NCBI GenBank assembly: GCA_947485035.1
Contig: CANKQN010000035.1
Location: 1 to 8,792 of the forward strand
Direction of reading: 5' to 3'
DNA from: Rickettsiales bacterium
Lineage (GTDB): Bacteria > Pseudomonadota > Alphaproteobacteria > Rickettsiales > Deianiraeaceae
Length of the DNA: 8,792 nucleotides
The notes beneath the pieces are model-generated. The model was not told the DNA's origin. It searched no databases and saw nothing but the letters and a program-made list of their open reading frames with translations. A program made the translations under genes and the position numbers. Positions 4,921-8,792 of this stretch are shown here, piece after piece. The stretch's first letter is position 1. Each line of letters begins with the position of its first letter.

Positions 4921-7329
4921 TTAATTCTGACACAGTGACAAGAATTCCTCCTCGCTTATGATTTTCACACCAATTTCCTGTGCTTTTTTCAGTTTCGAAC
5001 CAGAATCTTGTCCACAAATCAAATATTCCAAACCCCTTACAACACTTGATGCAACAGAAAATCCGGATTTTTGAGCAATTTCTTTCGCTTCCGCACGAGA
5101 AATCGACATTGTTCCGGTGAAAAGGACTGTTCCACGGTTGCCTTGCGGTTGTTTTTCGTGGAAAACTTGAATATTTTGCAATAAATTTCCAATTTCCACC
5201 TTGTTTGCGTGCAAAAATGCAAGAACTTCTTTTGCGGTTTTTTCGCCAATACCATCAAGTTCCATAAGCTTTTCAAGTCTGTTTTCGCTGAGGAGACCCT
5301 CGCCATTTTGGAAAAATTCGGCAAGAATTTTCGCATTTTCAATTCCAACGGAATAAATGCCAAAAGCGTTGATTAGACGGGAAAGACTCACAGTCTTTGC
5401 CTTTTCAATGGCAGAAATAAGATTTTTTATGGAAATTTCACCCCAACCTTCCCATGTGTGCATGTCAATTTCTGGAATTTTTGCTGGCAGAAGGAAAATA
5501 TCAGAAAAATTCAAAATAAAGCCTTTGTAGAAAAATTCTTGCAGTTGTTTTTCGCCAAGTCCAACAATGTTTAGGCAATCTTTTGAGACAAAATATTTAA
5601 GTCTACCAAGGGTTTGTTCGGTGCAATTTACAACATTCGTGCAACGAATTAGGGTGTCCGTTTGCACAAGTTCGCCGCCACAGCAAGGGCAATTTTGTGG
5701 GAAATCAAACACGCCAAGCGAGTTTTTTTCCACCACTTTGAGGATTTTCGGAATGACATCGCCCGCTCGCTCAATTTCCACAACATCGCCAATATTAATG
5801 CCAAGGCGGTGAATTTCGTCCTTATTGTGTAAAGTCGCCCGCTTAATTACAACGCCCCCAAGGTTGACAGGAAAAAGTTCGGCAACTGGCGTAACAATTC
5901 CAGTACGACCAACCTGCAACGTGATTTTTTCAAGCCGTGTCTGGGTTTTTTTGGAGTCAAACTTGTGAGCAACAGCCCATCGTGGACTGTTTGCCGTCAT
6001 TCCAAGGCGTTTTTGCATGGCAAGATTATTGATTTTATACACAATTCCGTCAATATCATAGCCAATTTCAAAGCGATTTTTCGCAGCCGTGCAATAATAA
6101 CCAAGCAATTTTTCAATTGAATTACAAACGGTGAAATCGTTAACGCAAAAGCCATTTTTGGCAAGGAAATCGTAAATTTCACCCTGTGTTTTGCACGGAT
6201 TTTGCCCGTAGAAAATCCCCGAATAGGCATAATATTGTAAATTTCGTGCTTTTGCAAAGGCAGAATCTAGCTGGCGGATTGAACCCGATGTTGCATTTCG
6301 TGGATTTGCGAAGATTTTGCCTCCCGTTTTTGCATTTTGCTTGTTGAGTTCCTCAAAATCGGAGTTGAGCATATAAACCTCCCCACGCACTTCAATCGCA
6401 TCATTTATTGAAATTTTTGTTGGAAAATTGGGAATTGTCAGGATATTTTCCGTGATATTTTCGCCAATTTCACCGTCCCCACGGGTTAAAATTCGCACAA
6501 GTTGCCCGCCATCATAAAGTGCGGAAAAACTTACTCCGTCAATTTTTTTTTCGGCAACGAACTCATAAAATTCCCCTTCAGTGTTCAAAAAATTGTTGAT
6601 TCTCTTCAAAAAATCTCCAAGATCGGCTTCGTCAAAAACATTTCCAAGCGAAAGCATTGGCGAGCGGTGGGCGATTTTTTCGAATTTTGTCTGCGTTTGA
6701 AAAAGCCCGAGGGTGAAGAGTGGAAGTTCGTCAAATGTATTGTATGTCGACGCTACAGACTTTGCCTTTGCGTCATCGTCAGATAATAAATCCAATGCTT
6801 TTCTGCAGCTTTCATATAATTTTTTGCACTCATCATATTCCGCGTCCGAAATTTCAGGGGCGGAGTTTTCGTAATAAAGCGCATTGTGCCTGGATATATA
6901 CGCTTTAAGAAATGAAGAACATCTTTTAAAGTTCTTAATTAAGCGACCATCAATTAAATCACTGTCTTCATCTATGTGGCTAAATGTTGCAAATGCAGAT
7001 TTCACTTCATTAGAGGTGTGTTGAATATCATCTGGATCGGTGCCATGATTGGACACCTTATCAAGATATTCATACAATTTTGCTACTAACCTGCCACGAC
7101 TTTCTTGCACTCTTGTTAACGTTGTCAATTTCGTCTGCGTTTGAAACAGCACGAGGGTGAAAAGATCCTGCGTGAAAAGATCCTGCGAAAATAAATCGCC
7201 AGAAGTCAATTCCCGCAAGCGTTTTGTGAGTTTGTCATATTCCTCATCTGAAATTTCAGTGGTGGAATCTTCATAGTAAAGTTTGTTGTGATGGGCGATT
7301 TTTTGCTTTAAATCGTCAATTTCAGTCAT
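4921..7329 (-). CDS. ligA: NAD+-dependent DNA ligase LigA with duplicated domain Ia
   Basis: LigA seals nicks in replication and repair using NAD+. The core is complete. The nucleotidyltransferase KIDG motif has catalytic Lys262, followed by EVRGEVY at 313-319, DGIVYKINN at 427-435 and PRWAVAHKF at 449-457. The OB fold comes next, then the zinc site Cys547, Cys550, Cys563 and Cys569, the HhH region, and a C-terminal BRCT domain from about 728. The protein is 802 residues; about 670 is usual. The excess is at the N-terminus: domain Ia occurs at 4-41 and again at 138-175. Each copy keeps the NMN-binding set (Tyr18, Tyr19, Asp28, Tyr31, Asp32; Tyr152, Tyr153, Asp162, Tyr165, Asp166). Subtracting the 148-residue repeat offset puts the active Lys within a residue of E. 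coli Lys115. The ATG overlaps the purM stop (ATGA), so the two are translationally coupled. Confidence 0.97.
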   Translation of the reverse strand: MTEIDDLKQKIAHHNKLYYEDSTTEISDEEYDKLTKRLRELTSGDLFSQDLFTQDLFTLVLFQTQTKLTTLTRVQESRGRLVAKLYEYLDKVSNHGTDPDDIQHTSNEVKSAFATFSHIDEDSDLIDGRLIKNFKRCSSFLKAYISRHNALYYENSAPEISDAEYDECKKLYESCRKALDLLSDDDAKAKSVASTYNTFDELPLFTLGLFQTQTKFEKIAHRSPMLSLGNVFDEADLGDFLKRINNFLNTEGEFYEFVAEKKIDGVSFSALYDGGQLVRILTRGDGEIGENITENILTIPNFPTKISINDAIEVRGEVYMLNSDFEELNKQNAKTGGKIFANPRNATSGSIRQLDSAFAKARNLQYYAYSGIFYGQNPCKTQGEIYDFLAKNGFCVNDFTVCNSIEKLLGYYCTAAKNRFEIGYDIDGIVYKINNLAMQKRLGMTANSPRWAVAHKFDSKKTQTRLEKITLQVGRTGIVTPVAELFPVNLGGVVIKRATLHNKDEIHRLGINIGDVVEIERAGDVIPKILKVVEKNSLGVFDFPQNCPCCGGELVQTDTLIRCTNVVNCTEQTLGRLKYFVSKDCLNIVGLGEKQLQEFFYKGFILNFSDIFLLPAKIPEIDMHTWEGWGEISIKNLISAIEKAKTVSLSRLINAFGIYSVGIENAKILAEFFQNGEGLLSENRLEKLMELDGIGEKTAKEVLAFLHANKVEIGNLLQNIQVFHEKQPQGNRGTVLFTGTMSISRAEAKEIAQKSGFSVASSVVRGLEYLICGQDSGSKLKKAQEIGVKIISEEEFLSLCQN
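6683..6720. repeat. 38-bp repeat in ligA, copy A
   Basis: It matches 7127-7164 at 34 of 38 positions, 444 bases (148 codons) apart. In the gene it encodes the second LFTLGLFQTQTK linker. Together with its partner it marks the two ends of the ligA expansion. Confidence 0.8.
6685..7128 (-). other. In-frame 148-codon expansion in ligA (second domain Ia plus unassigned segment)
   Basis: Residues 68-215 of LigA have no counterpart in ordinary ligases. Residues 68-137 match nothing I recognise and look helical and charged. Residues 138-175 repeat domain Ia, and 202-215 repeat the LFT-x2-LFQTQTK linker. After this the normal sequence resumes with FEKIAHRSPMLSL. The expansion is a multiple of three and causes no stop or frameshift. 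Confidence 0.8.
7127..7164. repeat. 38-bp repeat in ligA, copy B
   Basis: This is the partner of 6683-6720. It encodes LFTLVLFQTQTK after the first domain Ia. It overlaps the start of the 15-bp tandem repeat at 7157-7186. Confidence 0.8.
7157..7186. repeat. Perfect 15-bp tandem repeat (two units) in ligA
   Basis: The unit GTGAAAAGATCCTGC occurs twice with no mismatch (7157-7171 and 7172-7186), followed by a decayed third unit. It is in frame and yields the pentapeptide series DLFSQ, DLFTQ, DLFTL in the linker after the first domain Ia. Slipped-strand expansion is the simplest origin. Confidence 0.85.
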
Positions 7330-8636
7330 TTTACTTTGCTAACAACTTCGCCAAAAATGTATGAACCTTCAAATCCTGCAAGAACTTTCTCCGCATTTTT
7401 CTTTTCACACACAACAACCATGCCAATTCCCATGTTGAAAACCTTGAACATTTCTGCCGTTTCAATGTTCCCGTTTTTTTGCAACCAGTGGAAGATTTCA
7501 GGCGTTCTTATGGCGGAATAGTCGATTGCTAAATCAAGATCATTTGGGATAATTCGCATTGCGTTTGCGTAAAGTCCGCCTCCCGTGATGTGAGCAAGCC
7601 CCTTGATCGCACCATTTTTGTTTTGATATTTCGCCACAATTCCGCTGTGAATTTCATTTGCGGAAGTTTCGTTTGTTGTGTAAATGTGTAAAATTGTGCC
7701 GTTTCCGGAAACGTAACAGTTGCGGTCATTCGTTGAAATTCCAATGCTGGAAAGGGCTTTGGAAAACGAGCCATCTTGCAGTCTTGTGCGAGAAGCATTA
7801 ATTTCGTCGCTTAATTGCTTGGCGAATTTTTCGTTTTTAATTGTTATGCGAAATTTGCAATCTTTGGTTTTGTAAGGAGAAACATCAATTTCGTCGCCAT
7901 TTGGAGTGTTATTTTTTGCGTCAAAATCAATGAAATCCAGAACTTCTTTGACATAAATTTTGGTGGGAGTCAACAACTTTTCAAGCAATTCCGTTGAATT
8001 TTCGCCAACTTTTTCAAGAACAGCATTCACCAAAGAAAACCCGTTTGAATGGATTCCGCTTGATGGTAATGCAATTAGGCAATCACCTTCTTGGATATTT
8101 TTTGATGGCAGCATGCGTTCTTTTTCGACTGCTCCAACAACAAAACCTGCTAAATCATATTCCCCAACTTTGTAGATATCAGGCATTTCGGCAGTTTCAC
8201 CGCCCGCAAGTTCACAGCCTGCAAGTTTGCAACCTTCGTTTATTCCAATAATTATTTGCTCCAAAATGGTAACATCAACGCTTGAATTTGCCAAATAATC
8301 CAAGAAAAACACAGGTTTTGCACCATGGCATAAAATATCATTCACGCACATTGCAACAAGGTCAATTCCGATAGTATCATGCTTATTCGCACGAAATGCA
8401 AGTTTGAGCTTCGTTCCAACGCCGTCCGTTCCTGAAACTAAAACTGGGTTTTTCATACCCAAAGATGAAACATCAAACACATTTCCGTAAAGTCCAATTG
8501 TGTTGTTTTTCGTGATTTTCTTAATGGTATCAACAAAGTTATCGCCTTTTTCAATATCAACACCAGCAGATTTATATGTCAATTTTTTCTCATATCTTTG
8601 TTGAATAACAATATTTGGAATGATTGAGTTTGACAT
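7326..8636 (-). CDS. purM: Phosphoribosylformylglycinamidine cyclo-ligase (AIR synthetase) with internal insertion
   Basis: PurM closes the imidazole ring of purine precursors: FGAM + ATP gives AIR. The N-terminal half is typical: YKSAGVDI at 21-28, the ATP/substrate loop SGTDGVGTKLK at 68-78, GIDLVAMCVND at 90-100, GGETAEMP at 145-152 and PSSGIHSNGFSL at 191-202. The C-terminal half resumes with AHITGGG at 348-354 and FNMGIGMV. The protein is 436 residues against about 345 normally. The extra stretch lies at about 237-341, between KIYVKEVLDFI and AHITGGG, where other PurMs have only a few residues. The active-site motifs are intact on both sides, so it is probably functional. The ATG at 8636 leaves about 18 extra residues before the conserved LTYKSAGVDI. 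Its stop overlaps the ligA start. Confidence 0.96.
   Translation of the reverse strand: MSNSIIPNIVIQQRYEKKLTYKSAGVDIEKGDNFVDTIKKITKNNTIGLYGNVFDVSSLGMKNPVLVSGTDGVGTKLKLAFRANKHDTIGIDLVAMCVNDILCHGAKPVFFLDYLANSSVDVTILEQIIIGINEGCKLAGCELAGGETAEMPDIYKVGEYDLAGFVVGAVEKERMLPSKNIQEGDCLIALPSSGIHSNGFSLVNAVLEKVGENSTELLEKLLTPTKIYVKEVLDFIDFDAKNNTPNGDEIDVSPYKTKDCKFRITIKNEKFAKQLSDEINASRTRLQDGSFSKALSSIGISTNDRNCYVSGNGTILHIYTTNETSANEIHSGIVAKYQNKNGAIKGLAHITGGGLYANAMRIIPNDLDLAIDYSAIRTPEIFHWLQKNGNIETAEMFKVFNMGIGMVVVCEKKNAEKVLAGFEGSYIFGEVVSKVK
7614..7928 (-). other. In-frame insertion of about 100 codons in purM
   Basis: This stretch corresponds to PurM residues 237-341. It starts with a polar Asn/Asp-rich linker, followed by KFRITIKN (strand-like), a helical stretch ending SFSKALSSIG, two strand-like pieces (NCYVSG and TILHIYTT) and a final helix. 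A strand-helix-strand-strand-helix order is possible, but I cannot assign a family. The edges are approximate. Confidence 0.7.
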
Positions 8637-8687
8637 TTTGAAATCAATAGTTATAACCTTTGCATATTAAGATTTTTTAATTTGCAA

Positions 8688-8792
8688 GTGATTTTTGAAA
8701 ATGGGATTTTTGAAATTCCAAATGCCCCTTATGCAATAATTCCAAAAACGGGGAAAATGTACAAAAACTTGCTTCCGCAATCCGTTTCCACT
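8688..8792 (+). CDS. Possible start of an unidentified divergent gene (partial)
   Basis: From the GTG at 8688 an open frame of 35 codons runs off the window end: MIFENGIFEIPNAPYAI, then IPKTGKMYKNLLPQ. It would be divergent from purM with 51 bases between starts. It has no ATG start and no clear Shine-Dalgarno, and I do not recognise the product. The opposite strand is also open here (8680-8792), so this may not be a gene. Confidence 0.3.
   Translation, partial: MIFENGIFEIPNAPYAIIPKTGKMYKNLLPQSVST

Noticed and set aside
6685..7128. Intein in LigA
   Set aside because: There is no Cys/Ser start with splicing blocks and no terminal His-Asn. Instead the sequence repeats domain Ia.
6668..7304. 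13-bp identity TGGGCGATTTTTT at 6668-6680 and 7292-7304 in ligA as a further recombination border
   Set aside because: Both encode KIAH, but the spacing does not match the duplication offset and the flanks differ, so it is probably coincidental codon similarity.
7614..7928. Intein or mobile palindromic element in PurM
   Set aside because: It lacks splicing motifs and endonuclease blocks, and I found no long inverted repeat in the DNA.

Overview
The window is a gene-dense, AT-rich stretch of a bacterial chromosome, most likely from an alphaproteobacterium, possibly a host-associated or uncultured lineage. The lineage call is an inference. It rests on the pairing of an IHF/HU gene with a MerR-type regulator, an exported protein with two SH3b domains of the kind common in alphaproteobacteria, and a PurM N-terminal half that reads like alphaproteobacterial PurM. 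Every gene reads with the standard code. I see no rRNA, tRNA, transposase or CRISPR array.

Left part (1-3032, + strand): the 3' end of clpP, then clpX, then gatB, closely spaced and probably co-transcribed. ClpP and ClpX together form the ATP-dependent ClpXP protease. GatB is a subunit of the tRNA amidotransferase; gatA and gatC are not in the window.

Middle part (3033-4920): a leftward gene for an exported SH3b protein sits back to back with a rightward cluster of frr (ribosome recycling factor), an IHF/HU-family gene and a MerR-like regulator. The segment is bracketed by two near-identical 30-bp direct repeats (29/30) at 3061-3090 and 4887-4916. Both repeats lie in convergent intergenic gaps, and both combine a promoter-like spacing with a central dyad. 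Two genes in the segment have lost family hallmarks: the recycling factor lacks the conserved RTGRAS motif, and the IHF/HU protein has Phe in place of the intercalating Pro.

Right part (4921-8636, - strand): purM and ligA form a translationally coupled pair with an ATGA overlap. Both proteins are longer than usual. LigA (802 aa) has a duplicated NAD+-binding domain Ia plus about 70 unassigned residues, joined through short coding repeats. PurM (436 aa) carries about 100 extra residues just before its AHITGGG motif. The last ~105 bases hold an open frame that may be the start of a divergent gene.

No defence or mobile system is visible. The novelty lies in unusual versions of normally conserved housekeeping genes and in the repeat pair.
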